This document shows, piece after piece, positions 1 to 7,490 of a stretch of 64,000 nucleotides of DNA (position 1 is its first letter; every line of letters begins with the position of its first letter). The position numbers and the translations under genes are program-made. Where the stretch lies: the NCBI GenBank assembly GCA_002708825.1, contig PAPF01000029.1:62001-126000 (forward strand), read 5' to 3'. Under the pieces are notes generated by a model. The model was not told the DNA's origin. It worked only from the letters and a program-made list of their open reading frames with translations, and made no database searches. Source of the DNA: Phyllobacteriaceae bacterium (GTDB lineage: Bacteria; Pseudomonadota; Alphaproteobacteria; Rhizobiales; Rhizobiaceae).

Positions 1-51
1 AAGCTCGAGGCCCGCTTGGCGGATATGGAATCGGCCAAGGCCGGCAAATAG
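1..51 (+). CDS. C-terminal end of a truncated protein, possibly a UbiK/BMFP-type accessory factor
   Basis: The window opens inside a reading frame whose last 16 residues are charged and helical (KLEARLADMESAKAGK) and end in TAG. A short coiled-coil tail of this kind, just upstream of a YbjN-domain gene, fits the C-terminus of the small UbiK/BMFP accessory factors of alphaproteobacteria. That match rests on flavour and position only. The rest of the gene lies outside the window, so the identity is a guess; the frame itself is likely real. Confidence 0.35.
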   Translation, partial: KLEARLADMESAKAGK

Positions 52-146
52 ACTTTTCCATAATTTTTTTCGGCCGGTTGTTCACAGCCCCGCGCTTCGG
101 AAAAATCCTTTGCACGGAGTCATTTGGCCCGTCCGGCATACATTCC

Positions 147-247
147 GATTCAACCGCCATCCACATCTCTTCGCGTTCCCGCGCCAAAAGGGACTGGTCA
201 CGCGACTCCGGTTCAATACACTGAATCTACGTCATGATTCGGAACCG
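147..247. promoter_or_regulatory. Cluster of four GANTC sites within a nested inverted repeat, in the 323-bp gap before ybjN
   Basis: The gap 52-374 has no convincing gene. It holds four GANTC sequences (147-151, 204-208, 223-227, 236-240), the target of the CcrM methyltransferase in alphaproteobacteria. The last two, GAATC and GATTC, form an inverted repeat nested in a wider one (CGGTTC 209-214, GAACCG 242-247). The start of the gap (about 55-70) is T-rich and may end transcription of the upstream gene. A methylation-sensitive operator or promoter for ybjN is an inference. Confidence 0.35.
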
Positions 248-374
248 CGGGTCATGGCGCAAAGGCAGCGGCCGCATGCGTCGCAAGGCCTGAGGGGCGC
301 GTGTCACCAGCGTATGCGTTCGAACCAGCCAACCCGGGTGGCAGGACACTGCCGCCGTGCCGGAAAGGAAAGCA

Positions 375-881
375 ATGAGCCTGATCGACATGGACATGGA
401 CGACGCACGCACGGCCCACCCGGTGGACGTGATCGAACAGGTCGCCCTGCATTACGACTGGGCCTTCGAGCGCTCCGCCGACGATGAGCTTTCGGTCTCC
501 GTGGCCGGAAACTGGACCGATTACCACGTGTCTTTTTCATGGATGGAGGATTTTGAGGCGCTGCACACCGCCTGCGCCTTCGACCTGAAGGTGCCGGAAA
601 AGCGTGCCTACGAGGTGATGCGCCTGCTTTCCCTGATCAACGAGCAGCTTCTCTTCGGTCATTTCGACCTTTGGCAGCGCGAGGGCGCCATCATGTTCCG
701 CCATACCCTCATCCTCCCCGGCGGCCTGGAGCCGACCGCACTGCAGATCCAGACCATGCTCAATTCGGCGCTGGAATCCTGCGAAGCCTATTTCCAGTGT
801 TTCCAGTTCGTCATCTGGGCGGGCCAGACGGCCGAACAGGCCATGCAGGGCGTGAACTTCGAAACTTGCGGGACGGCTTGA
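375..881 (+). CDS. YbjN domain-containing protein
   Basis: 168-residue soluble protein of the YbjN family, small proteins with a type III secretion chaperone-like fold and no agreed biochemical role; in enterobacteria YbjN is linked to stress and motility phenotypes. The sequence is acidic and aromatic, with the family-typical core [20 protein letters not shown] and a following stretch with [10 protein letters not shown] start at ATG 375 because GGAAAGGAAAG lies just upstream; an in-frame ATG at 357 lacks such a site. csaA follows after 4 bp, so the two are probably cotranscribed. In the rhizobial loci I remember, proC sits between these genes; it is absent here. Confidence 0.8.
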   Translation: MSLIDMDMDDARTAHPVDVIEQVALHYDWAFERSADDELSVSVAGNWTDYHVSFSWMEDFEALHTACAFDLKVPEKRAYEVMRLLSLINEQLLFGHFDLWQREGAIMFRHTLILPGGLEPTALQIQTMLNSALESCEAYFQCFQFVIWAGQTAEQAMQGVNFETCGTA

Positions 882-885
882 GGTC

Positions 886-1236
886 ATGGCCCCGCGCAAG
901 CCGGAAATCAGCTGGGCCGATTTCGAGAAGGTGGACGTGCGCGCCGGCACGATCATCGAGGCCGAGCCCTTCCCCGAGGCACGCAAGCCGGCCTTCAAGC
1001 TGAAGATCGATTTCGGCCCCGAGATCGGCGTGAAGAAAAGCTCCGCCCAGATCACCCGCCACTACACACCGGAGGACCTGGTGGGCCGGCAGGTCATGGC
1101 GGTGGTCAATTTCCCGCCGCGCCAGATCGGCAAGTTCATGTCCGAGGTTCTCACCCTCGGTTTTCCCGACGCCGATGGCGAGGTCGTGCTGGCCGCGATC
1201 GGCAAGCCGGTTCCGGACGGCGGCGCGCTCTTCTGA
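886..1236 (+). CDS. csaA: CsaA-type tRNA-binding protein
   Basis: 116-residue protein made of a single OB-fold tRNA-binding domain, like Bacillus CsaA and the C-terminal domain of bacterial methionyl-tRNA synthetase. Family signs are [15 protein letters not shown] near the start, the AFKLKIDFG strand, [26 protein letters not shown] and the C-terminal GKPVPDG. CsaA has been described as a tRNA-binding, chaperone-like protein associated with export; its physiological role is not settled. Length matches the family. It lies 4 bp after the YbjN gene and converges on the eptA-like gene with only 3 bp between the stops. Confidence 0.9.
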   Translation: MAPRKPEISWADFEKVDVRAGTIIEAEPFPEARKPAFKLKIDFGPEIGVKKSSAQITRHYTPEDLVGRQVMAVVNFPPRQIGKFMSEVLTLGFPDADGEVVLAAIGKPVPDGGALF

Positions 1237-1239
1237 GAT

Positions 1240-2901
1240 TCAGTGGGCGCGCGGCGCCGCAGAAAGCCCCGCCGCGAACGGACGGACCGGCGGCTTGCTT
1301 TCCCGGCAGGTTCCGAAAAGGTCCAGCCTCGCATCCCGGACATCGCTCTGGACATCCACCGCGCCGAGCACGGAGTGGAAGAAATTGTCGTGGCTGGCGG
1401 GAACGCCCGCCTTGCCGCGCAGGCAATCGGCCGAAAGGCCCAGCTCGCTTCGGAAGGACGGCGAGAACCAGGCCAGGAAGGGTACACGAGTCTGTGTTTC
1501 CGGCGCGATGAAATAGGGCGCACCATGTAGGAAGAGCCCGTTCTCGCCAAGCGATTCGCCATGATCGGAGGCAAAGACGAGACCGGTGGCGAGACGGCCC
1601 GCCTGTAGCTGCTCCATGCCGATGATTTGCGCCAGGATGTGATCGGTATAGAGGACGCTGTTGTCATAGGCGTTGCGGATTTCCTCCACGGTGCAATCGG
1701 AGAACTGCGCCGAGTGGCAGGCCGGCCGGAAGGTTTCGAAAGCCTCCGGATAGCGTTTGAAATAGGCTGGTCCGTGGCTGCCGATCAGGTGCAGGACAAT
1801 CACGGTGTCACGCTGTGCCGTGGCCATCCGGTCTTGCAGTCGCTCAAGGAAGATGCCGTCATTGCATTCATCGTCATCGCAATGGGCGGGATCGGCGGAA
1901 TGGGTGAGCAGCCGGCTCGGCAGGCGGGCGGCGATGTCCTTGTGGCCGGTATTGTTATCCCACCATTCCACATCGAAACCGGCGCGGTGCAGGACGTCGA
2001 GCAGGTTTTCGTGATCCAGCCCGCGCATGTCCGAATAGCCGTCGCGGCCATACATGGAAAACATGCAGGGCATCGAGACCGCCGTTGCCGTTCCGCAACT
2101 CGTCGTGCCCGGGAAGTAGAGCGGATCGATCTTTGCCAGTTCCGGCGTTGTCTGCCGTTCGTATCCGTCAAGCCCGAAATCCTGCGCCCGAAGGGTCTCC
2201 CCGACAACGAGAACGAGAAAGACCGGCTTTTCGGCCCTCGAGAGATAGGGTCCGGCGCGGGCATCCAGCCCGATGGGCTGGACCTTGATCTCGCCCTTGC
2301 CCAGGCTTTGTTTCGCATATTTCACGATGGCGTAGCCCGGACCGATCGGGTTCAGCGAGAAGACAAGGTCCTTGCGTTCGCGGAACGCCGACGCGAAGGC
2401 CGCATAGTCGGAGAAGATCAGCCCGCCGGCCATGGCGAGCATGGCCAGGATCAGCGGAACATTGATCGCGACATCGCGCCAGAACCGGGTTTCTTCACGC
2501 CGCACCAGGAAAAGAAGACCGGCGGGGACGAATCCGTATAGCAGGACATGCCAGGCGAGATCTGGCGTGAGCAGGTGCTTGGCTTCCGTGCGCGTCGTCG
2601 TCACCGCATTGACGATCATGTCCTTGTCGATGACGGTCCCGTAACCGTCCATGAAATGCGATGCCACGGCCGCACCGATCACCAGCAGCGCGGCGGCAGG
2701 CTTGAATAGCCCGGGAAAGGTCAGCGACAGGAACAGCGCGCCATGGACAAGGAAGAGGCCGGCCATCAGCCGCCATGCATCGCCCGGCGTCGCATTGAAG
2801 ACATCCGTCGCGATCCGCCAGGCGGAAATGTTCAAGAGTGCGGTGACATGAAAGGCCAGGAGGAATGCCATCGTCCGCGCATTGAGAACCGGCCTTGCCA
2901 T
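1240..2901 (-). CDS. Phosphoethanolamine transferase, EptA/sulfatase family
   Basis: 553-residue inner-membrane enzyme that should transfer phosphoethanolamine from phosphatidylethanolamine to lipid A or another envelope acceptor, usually lowering surface charge and polymyxin binding. About five N-terminal membrane segments (residues 10-170) precede a periplasmic alkaline-phosphatase/sulfatase domain. Visible active-site pieces are VVGET (232-236), the cysteine-bounded nucleophile segment SCGTATAVSMPCMFS (catalytic Thr near 273), DNNTGHKD, HLIGSHGPAY, the TDH motif and SDHGESLGENG with its zinc-binding Asp and His. Paired cysteines (CDDDEC and others) suggest disulfides. It is divergent from the potassium transporter. 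Acceptor specificity cannot be read from sequence. Confidence 0.9.
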   Translation of the reverse strand: MARPVLNARTMAFLLAFHVTALLNISAWRIATDVFNATPGDAWRLMAGLFLVHGALFLSLTFPGLFKPAAALLVIGAAVASHFMDGYGTVIDKDMIVNAVTTTRTEAKHLLTPDLAWHVLLYGFVPAGLLFLVRREETRFWRDVAINVPLILAMLAMAGGLIFSDYAAFASAFRERKDLVFSLNPIGPGYAIVKYAKQSLGKGEIKVQPIGLDARAGPYLSRAEKPVFLVLVVGETLRAQDFGLDGYERQTTPELAKIDPLYFPGTTSCGTATAVSMPCMFSMYGRDGYSDMRGLDHENLLDVLHRAGFDVEWWDNNTGHKDIAARLPSRLLTHSADPAHCDDDECNDGIFLERLQDRMATAQRDTVIVLHLIGSHGPAYFKRYPEAFETFRPACHSAQFSDCTVEEIRNAYDNSVLYTDHILAQIIGMEQLQAGRLATGLVFASDHGESLGENGLFLHGAPYFIAPETQTRVPFLAWFSPSFRSELGLSADCLRGKAGVPASHDNFFHSVLGAVDVQSDVRDARLDLFGTCRESKPPVRPFAAGLSAAPRAH

Positions 2902-3002
2902 CGCTTGTTTCTCCGTGCGGCCAATGCGCCGCCGCTGTTTCCTGTCACTGTCCGCCGCGAAGCGGCTTTAACCGGGATGCGGATGACAGAATGCTGACAA
3001 AC

Positions 3003-3031
3003 TTGCCGCTGCGGGACCGCCGTGCTATTGC
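3003..3031 (+). promoter_or_regulatory. Candidate sigma-70-type promoter for the TrkH gene
   Basis: TTGCCG (3003-3008) and TATTGC (3026-3031) are separated by 17 bp, and the start codon follows 27 bp after the -10 box. Found by eye only; spacing is ideal but the hexamers are not perfect. Confidence 0.35.
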
Positions 3032-3058
3032 CGGCGCGTTCAACCGGATCAGGACCTG

Positions 3059-4498
3059 ATGGATTTCCGGGCTGTCGTTCTGCCTATTGGCAGGTATCTC
3101 GTCATCATCGCCGCTGCGATGCTCGTTCCAGCCTTCGCGGACCTGATTGCCGGCAATCCGGACTGGAAGGTGTTCGCCCTTTCCGCCCTGTGCATCGGCG
3201 GGGCCGGCGCCATGGTCGAGGCAGCCCTGTCCGGCCCCCGCACGGAGTTGCGGCCCAAGGAGACCTTTCTCCTCGTCAACCTGGCCTGGTTCGCCTTCTC
3301 CGCCGCCTGTGCCGTTCCGCTCTGGGCCTCGGGGCTTGCCATCTCCTACACGGACGCCTTCTTCGAGGCGGCGTCGGGCTTGACCACGACCGGCTCGACC
3401 GTCCTCACCGGCCTTGATGAATTGCCGCCGGGCATATTGCTCTGGCGTTCACTCACGCAATGGATCGGCGGTCTCGGGATCGTGGTCATCGGCATCTGGC
3501 TCTTGCCGGCCATGCGGATCGGCGGCCAGCAACTCTTCTCCATCGAATCCTCGGAAAAGCACGTCAAACCCTATGGCCGGGTGGAGCATTTCGTGCGTCG
3601 CCTGCTCACCCTCTACGGGTTCCTCACGATTGCCTGCGCGAGCCTCTACTTCATGGCCGGAATGACGCCCTTCGAGGCGGTCAACCACGCCTTCACCACC
3701 GTATCGACCGGGGGCTTTTCCACCACCGACGCCTCGATGGGCGGCTTCGACAACCTGGCCATCAACTGGATCGCCATTGCCTTCATGGCACTGTCAAGCC
3801 TTCCCTTCCTGTTTCTCATCAATCTAACCGAGGGTCGCCGGAAACTGGAACTCCAGCAGGTGACATGGTTCTTCGCGCTAGCCGCCGTTTTGACACTGGT
3901 CATCTTTGCCGTCACGAGGGCCAACAGCGGCCAGGGCGACTTCACCCAATTCACCCATGCGGCCTTCAATGTTGTTTCCGTGATGTCGACAACGGGGTAT
4001 GCCACCCAGGATTACCTGCTGTGGGGTAGTTTTTCACTCTCTTTCTTCTTTCTCATTACTTTTATCGGCGGCTGCAACGGCTCGACAGCCGGCGGGTTCA
4101 AGATCTTCCGCATCATCATCCTGTTGAGCTTCATCCGCTCCCGTCTACGCATGGCGGTCCGCCCGAACCGGATATCGCCGGCCTATTTCGAGGGCGAGAT
4201 CGTCCGTCCGTCGACCATAGACAGCCTGCTCATCTTTTCGATTCTCTATGCCGCGACGGCCGCGCTTTTCGGCCTGGTTTATGCTGCATTCGGGCTGGAT
4301 TTCGAGACCGCGCTCTCGGCATCCGTGACGGCCCTGGCCAATGTCGGACCCGGTATCGGGCCGGTCATCGGGCCGGCTGGCAACTTCTCCAGCCTGCCCG
4401 ACATGGTCAAATGGCTCCTGTCACTGGAAATGATCCTCGGCCGTCTCGAAATCATCGGCGGCATCCTCATCATGACCCCCGACTTCTGGACAGAATGA
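3059..4498 (+). CDS. TrkH/KtrB-family potassium uptake channel subunit
   Basis: 479-residue membrane protein of the superfamily of K+ transporters, which conduct K+ through four covalently linked M1-P-M2 repeats. The four pore loops can be seen in order: ASGLTTTGST (about 105), STGGFSTTDAS (about 218), MSTTGYATQD (about 310) and ALANVGPGIG (about 430). The third glycine region GGCNGSTAGG is also typical. Length fits TrkH (about 480). A cytoplasmic TrkA/KtrA regulatory subunit is not encoded nearby, so it must act with a partner elsewhere. AGGACCTG just before ATG 3059 is a modest ribosome-binding site. Confidence 0.92.
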   Translation: MDFRAVVLPIGRYLVIIAAAMLVPAFADLIAGNPDWKVFALSALCIGGAGAMVEAALSGPRTELRPKETFLLVNLAWFAFSAACAVPLWASGLAISYTDAFFEAASGLTTTGSTVLTGLDELPPGILLWRSLTQWIGGLGIVVIGIWLLPAMRIGGQQLFSIESSEKHVKPYGRVEHFVRRLLTLYGFLTIACASLYFMAGMTPFEAVNHAFTTVSTGGFSTTDASMGGFDNLAINWIAIAFMALSSLPFLFLINLTEGRRKLELQQVTWFFALAAVLTLVIFAVTRANSGQGDFTQFTHAAFNVVSVMSTTGYATQDYLLWGSFSLSFFFLITFIGGCNGSTAGGFKIFRIIILLSFIRSRLRMAVRPNRISPAYFEGEIVRPSTIDSLLIFSILYAATAALFGLVYAAFGLDFETALSASVTALANVGPGIGPVIGPAGNFSSLPDMVKWLLSLEMILGRLEIIGGILIMTPDFWTE

Positions 4499-4558
4499 TT
4501 AAATTCTGTGCAATTCTTGGAGCGGACAAGAACTGAACAGAAATACACCAACATTGTC

Positions 4559-4587
4559 TTGCCGTTGTCACGAAACCGTGCGATAGT
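4559..4587 (+). promoter_or_regulatory. Candidate promoter of the cold-shock gene, implying a ~145-nt leader
   Basis: TTGCCG (4559-4564), 17-bp spacer, GATAGT (4582-4587). Transcription from about 4594 would give a leader of roughly 145 nt before ATG 4739, the leader size typical of cspA-type messages. Assigned by eye. Confidence 0.4.
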
Positions 4588-4672
4588 CCGCCCGTTCGGG
4601 CAACTTCGGTCCGGAGAATGGCAGTGGCTTGAGACCAAACCTTCCCCGACACTGTAGGACTCTGACGCATAT

Positions 4673-4705
4673 CCGCCCGTGGGGGCGGAGCCGCCAGAAA
4701 GGCGG
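4673..4705 (+). promoter_or_regulatory. Two tandem hairpins in the cold-shock mRNA leader
   Basis: CCGCCC/GGGCGG (4673-4678 with 4683-4688, 4-nt loop) is followed two bases later by CCGCC/GGCGG (4691-4695 with 4701-4705, AGAAA loop). They stand about 33 nt before the start codon, upstream of the GGAAAGGA ribosome-binding site (about 4724-4731). The two stems share CCGCC/GGCGG sequence, so arms can swap partners. A temperature-dependent leader switch is an inference. Confidence 0.5.
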
Positions 4706-4738
4706 TTCAACTACCAGGACTTCGGAAAGGACCAAGTC

Positions 4739-4951
4739 ATGAGCCAGACCGGCACGGTCAAATTCTTCAACACCGAGAAGGGATACGGGTTCATCACGCC
4801 GGACGACGGCGCGAAGGACGTGTTCGTTCACATTTCCGCCGTGCAGGCCTCCGGCATGCAGTCGCTCGGCGAAGGCCAGAAGGTTTCCTTCGACGTCGAG
4901 CCCGACAAGCGCGGCAAGGGCCCGAAGGCAGTGAACCTGGTCGCCGAATAA
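4739..4951 (+). CDS. Cold-shock protein (CspA family)
   Basis: 70-residue single cold-shock domain that binds single-stranded RNA and DNA and melts RNA secondary structure. RNP1-like GYGFITP and RNP2-like VFVHISAV motifs are intact, with the usual [11 protein letters not shown] opening. An in-frame ATG at 4679 would add 20 residues of non-family sequence, so the start is ATG 4739, which has GGAAAGGA 7-8 nt upstream. The gene has its own candidate promoter, a long structured leader and a strong terminator, so it is probably monocistronic. The paralogue cannot be named from sequence. Confidence 0.95.
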   Translation: MSQTGTVKFFNTEKGYGFITPDDGAKDVFVHISAVQASGMQSLGEGQKVSFDVEPDKRGKGPKAVNLVAE

Positions 4952-4978
4952 GGCGCGGTTTCCTGCACGCAATGACCG

Positions 4979-5006
4979 ACGCGGCGTCCCGGCGCCGCGT
5001 TTTTTT
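4979..5006 (+). terminator. Rho-independent terminator after the cold-shock gene
   Basis: ACGCGGCG (4979-4986), 6-nt loop, CGCCGCGT (4993-5000), then a run of Ts to 5006: an eight-base-pair perfect stem with a U-tract. Confidence 0.9.
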
Positions 5007-5091
5007 ATGCACCGTTCAGGCTGCGTTCAGGCAGAAGCGGCGAAGATGCGATCCAACAGGCCGCGATACCTAGCCTTGAGGAGAGACGCTG

Positions 5092-5589
5092 ATGATCAAG
5101 TTCGCCCGCAATGCCCTGCTTGCCATGGCCGTCACCGCATCCGGCCTTGTTCCGCTGTCCGCGGACGCCCGCGACCTCGGGCGTGGCGTGGAACGCCACG
5201 AACGTCACGGCGAGATACGCCGGCATGACCGCCGCCACCGTCCCGACCGCGTCGTCCGCCGCAGCCATCGCAACCGCGATGCCGCCATCGTCGCCGGCAT
5301 TGCCGGCCTTGCCATCGGCGCCATCATCGCCGACAGCTACGCGCGAAGCCGTGCCGTCCCCTATGAGGACCGCTACGATGATTTCGCTCCGGCGCGCGAT
5401 CCCGGTTATTATCCGCCCGCCCCTGCCCGCAATCCCGACGTCGTCTATGCCCCGCGTCAGGCCGGTGGTGCGGAACCCTGGAGCCGCGAATGGTATCGCT
5501 ATTGCGAGAACCGTTACCGCTCCTTCGATCCCGACTCCGGCACCTTCATGGGGTATGACGGCAAGCGCCATTTCTGTGTGGCACCGTAA
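5092..5589 (+). CDS. BA14K family protein, secreted
   Basis: 165 residues. A signal peptide (MIKFARNALLAMAVTASG..., cleavage likely after the ADA near residue 26) is followed by a His/Arg-rich stretch (about 28-62), a hydrophobic glycine-rich segment (AGIAGLAIGAIIAD, about 67-80), a proline-rich linker, and the C-terminal BA14K signature, with WSREWYRYCENRYRSFDP, a GYDG and a terminal Cys. BA14K was described in Brucella as an immunoreactive, lectin-like protein; the family is largely confined to Hyphomicrobiales and its function is poorly known. The two C-terminal cysteines probably form a disulfide. A GAGGAGAG site precedes ATG 5092. Confidence 0.88.
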   Translation: MIKFARNALLAMAVTASGLVPLSADARDLGRGVERHERHGEIRRHDRRHRPDRVVRRSHRNRDAAIVAGIAGLAIGAIIADSYARSRAVPYEDRYDDFAPARDPGYYPPAPARNPDVVYAPRQAGGAEPWSREWYRYCENRYRSFDPDSGTFMGYDGKRHFCVAP

Positions 5590-5630
5590 GGTCCTGCAGC
5601 CCGGATAAATTTTCCCTGCCCCTGCCCCTG

Positions 5631-5653
5631 CCCCGGCCTCGTGCCGGGGTTTT
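5631..5653 (+). terminator. Terminator after the BA14K gene
   Basis: CCCCGGC (5631-5637), CTCGT loop, GCCGGGG (5643-5649), TTTT (5650-5653). The T-run reaches the stop codon of the converging hydrolase gene. A short CCCTGC repeat (about 5614-5634) leads into the stem. Confidence 0.75.
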
Positions 5654-6294
5654 CACGTCAGGAAGGGATTGGTCCGCCGTTCCTCGCCGAAGCGTCCGCC
5701 CGGCCCGTGCCCGCACAGGAACCCCACGTCGTCGCCGAGCGGGAACAGTTTTTCCTTGATCGACCGGATCAGTTTCTCATGGTCGCCGCCCGGAAGGTCG
5801 GTGCGTCCGATCGACCCGCGGAACAGCACGTCGCCGACATGGGCGAAGCGGGCCTTCTCGTTGAAGAAGACCACATGGCCGGGTGCGTGACCGGGACAGT
5901 GGAGCACCTGGAACACATGGTCGCCGAAGGACACGCTGTCGCCGTCCTCGAGCCAGCGGTCGGGCATCACGTTGCGCACTGCCCCGCCCATGCCGAACAT
6001 CTGCGCCTGCTGTTCCAGCCCTTGCAGCAGCGGTTCGTCCGCCTTGTGCGATCCGATGATGTCGACGCCAAGCGAATCCTTCAGGTCCATCGCACCGCCG
6101 GCATGGTCGATATGGCCGTGCGTCAGCCAGATGGCCTTGATGTCAAGGCCGTTGCCGCGAATGGTCTCAATGATCCGGTCGACATCGCCGCCGGGATCGA
6201 CAACGACGCCTTCCTTGGTCTCGCTGTCGAAGAGGATCGTGCAATTCTGCTGGAAGCCGGTAACGGGAATGATGCCCGTGTTCAGTTCACCCAT
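5653..6294 (-). CDS. MBL-fold metallo-hydrolase, glyoxalase II-like
   Basis: 213-residue metallo-beta-lactamase-fold hydrolase of the small glyoxalase-II-like group (YcbL type), which usually hydrolyses glutathione thioesters. The metal-binding THGHIDHAGG motif lies at about residues 56-65, with later ligands in CPGHAPGH, the VGDVLF segment and the C-terminal CGHGPG. The start is ATG 6294, preceded by AAGGAGA at 8 nt; a longer form from 6321 adds nine non-family residues. It follows ilvE on the same strand, but a strong terminator lies between them. Substrate is not determined by sequence. Confidence 0.88.
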   Translation of the reverse strand: MGELNTGIIPVTGFQQNCTILFDSETKEGVVVDPGGDVDRIIETIRGNGLDIKAIWLTHGHIDHAGGAMDLKDSLGVDIIGSHKADEPLLQGLEQQAQMFGMGGAVRNVMPDRWLEDGDSVSFGDHVFQVLHCPGHAPGHVVFFNEKARFAHVGDVLFRGSIGRTDLPGGDHEKLIRSIKEKLFPLGDDVGFLCGHGPGGRFGEERRTNPFLT

Positions 6295-6367
6295 GGATCG
6301 GTCTCCTTGTCGCCGGTCCATCGCTTATCCGGATGATGCCGCGAGGTAAAGGCGCAGCCTTCCGCAC

Positions 6368-6399
6368 AAAAGAAAACGGGCGGCCAAGCCGGCCGCCCG
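6368..6399 (-). terminator. Terminator after ilvE
   Basis: On the minus strand a nine-base-pair stem CGGGCGGCC/GGCCGCCCG (6391-6399 with 6377-6385, 5-nt loop) is followed by TTTTCTTTT (complement of 6368-6376). It separates ilvE from the downstream hydrolase gene. Confidence 0.88.
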
Positions 6400-6419
6400 A
6401 TCCCGCTGAGAGTGGTTGC

Positions 6420-7310
6420 TTACTCGGCAGCCATGCGCTTGGGCTGCACTTCCGCCATGTAATCGTCGACCAGCGTCCGGGTGATCTCGCCGGGCTCGAA
6501 CCGGTAGGGGCCGATTTCGGAGACAGGCGTCACTTCCGCCGCCGTGCCGGTCAGGAAGCACTGTTCGAAGCCCTCCATCTCCTCCGGCATGATCACGCGC
6601 TCCACCACCTCGTATCCGCGCGCCTTGGCAAGGCCGATGACGGTGCGCCGGGTGATGCCGTCCAGGAAGCAGTCCGGCGTGGGCGTGTGGATCACTCCGT
6701 CCTTGACGAAGAAGACATTGGCGCCGGTCGCTTCCGCCACCTGTCCGCGCCAGTCCAGCATGAGCGCATCGGCATAGCCCTTGGCTTCCGCGGCATGCTT
6801 GGAAAGGGTGCAGATCATGTAAAGGCCGGCCGCCTTGGACTTCGATGGCGCTGTGCGCGGGTCAGGGCGGCGGTATTCGGCGAGATCCAGCCGGATGCCC
6901 TTAAGCCGCTGCTCCGGGTTGAAGTAGCTCGGCCACTGCCAGATCGCGATGGCCAGGTTGATCCGGTTCGACTGCGCCGACACGCCCATCATTTCCGAGC
7001 CACGCCAGGCGATGGGGCGTACATAGGCATCCTGGAACCCCTGCATGGCGAGCAGTTGCCGGCAGGCCTCGTCGATTTCCTCGACCGACCAGGGAATGGT
7101 GAAACCGAGGATGCGGCCGGACTCGTGCAGCCGTTCCGTGTGCTCGGTCAGCTTGAAGATCTCGCCGCCATAGGCGCGCTCGCCCTCGAACACGGCACTC
7201 GCATAATGCAGGCCATGGGTCAGCACGTGGATCTTGGCATCCGCCCAGCGAACGAATTCGCCGTTCATCCAGATGTGACCTTCAAGCTGATCGAACGGAA
7301 CCGAAGCCAT
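6420..7310 (-). CDS. ilvE: Branched-chain amino acid aminotransferase
   Basis: 296-residue class IV PLP-dependent aminotransferase that interconverts leucine, isoleucine and valine with their 2-oxo acids using glutamate/2-oxoglutarate. Family signs are THGLHYASAVFEGERAYGG, KLTEHTERLHESGRILG, the PLP-lysine segment PSKSKAAGLYM (about 155-165), EATGANVFFVKDG, TPTPDCFLDGITR and CFLTGTAAEVTPV. I start at ATG 7310, which has GGGAGGG nearby and matches the family N-terminus; the open frame upstream is untranslated leader. A near-consensus promoter at 7455-7483 overlaps that of the divergent petP gene, so the MarR-type regulator may affect it. Confidence 0.93.
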   Translation of the reverse strand: MASVPFDQLEGHIWMNGEFVRWADAKIHVLTHGLHYASAVFEGERAYGGEIFKLTEHTERLHESGRILGFTIPWSVEEIDEACRQLLAMQGFQDAYVRPIAWRGSEMMGVSAQSNRINLAIAIWQWPSYFNPEQRLKGIRLDLAEYRRPDPRTAPSKSKAAGLYMICTLSKHAAEAKGYADALMLDWRGQVAEATGANVFFVKDGVIHTPTPDCFLDGITRRTVIGLAKARGYEVVERVIMPEEMEGFEQCFLTGTAAEVTPVSEIGPYRFEPGEITRTLVDDYMAEVQPKRMAAE

Positions 7311-7447
7311 CGTCTGTACCCTCCCGGATGACATGGTGACAAAGACGCGAACGCCGGGCAGGAGCATCGGAACATCGGGAATTGCCGGAAGAATATTCCC
7401 GGGAAACCCGTCCGGTTTGCCTGATCGTGCACGGTGTGGCGAAAACC

Positions 7448-7476
7448 TTGCCAAAAATTATCATCGGGCGTAATTT
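7448..7476 (+). promoter_or_regulatory. Candidate petP promoter, predicting a leaderless mRNA
   Basis: TTGCCA (7448-7453), 17-bp spacer, TAATTT (7471-7476). Transcription about 7-9 nt beyond the -10 box starts at or next to ATG 7485. No purine-rich ribosome-binding site precedes that ATG, which agrees with a leaderless message. Confidence 0.5.
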
Positions 7477-7483
7477 AAGTCAA
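7455..7483 (-). promoter_or_regulatory. Candidate ilvE promoter, overlapping the petP promoter
   Basis: On the minus strand: TTGACT (7483-7478), 17-bp spacer, TAATTT (7460-7455), a near-consensus sigma-70 promoter pointing at ilvE with a leader of about 137 nt. Its -10 box lies in the spacer of the petP promoter and the reverse also holds. Confidence 0.55.
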
Positions 7484-7490
7484 CATGACT
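7478..7490. promoter_or_regulatory. Palindrome AGTCA-ACA-TGACT over the petP start codon
   Basis: Five-base perfect half-sites AGTCA (7478-7482) and TGACT (7486-7490) flank ACA. The site covers the ilvE -35 box and the petP ATG (7485-7487). A dyad here, beside a MarR-type gene, is a natural candidate for an autoregulatory operator; binding is inferred. Confidence 0.4.

Noticed and set aside
1627-2541. A 304-residue plus-strand open frame
   Set aside because: Antisense to the phosphoethanolamine transferase active-site region.
5614-5634. CCCTGC repeats as a CRISPR or VNTR locus
   Set aside because: About 3-4 copies of a six-base unit without spacers; a local simple repeat only.
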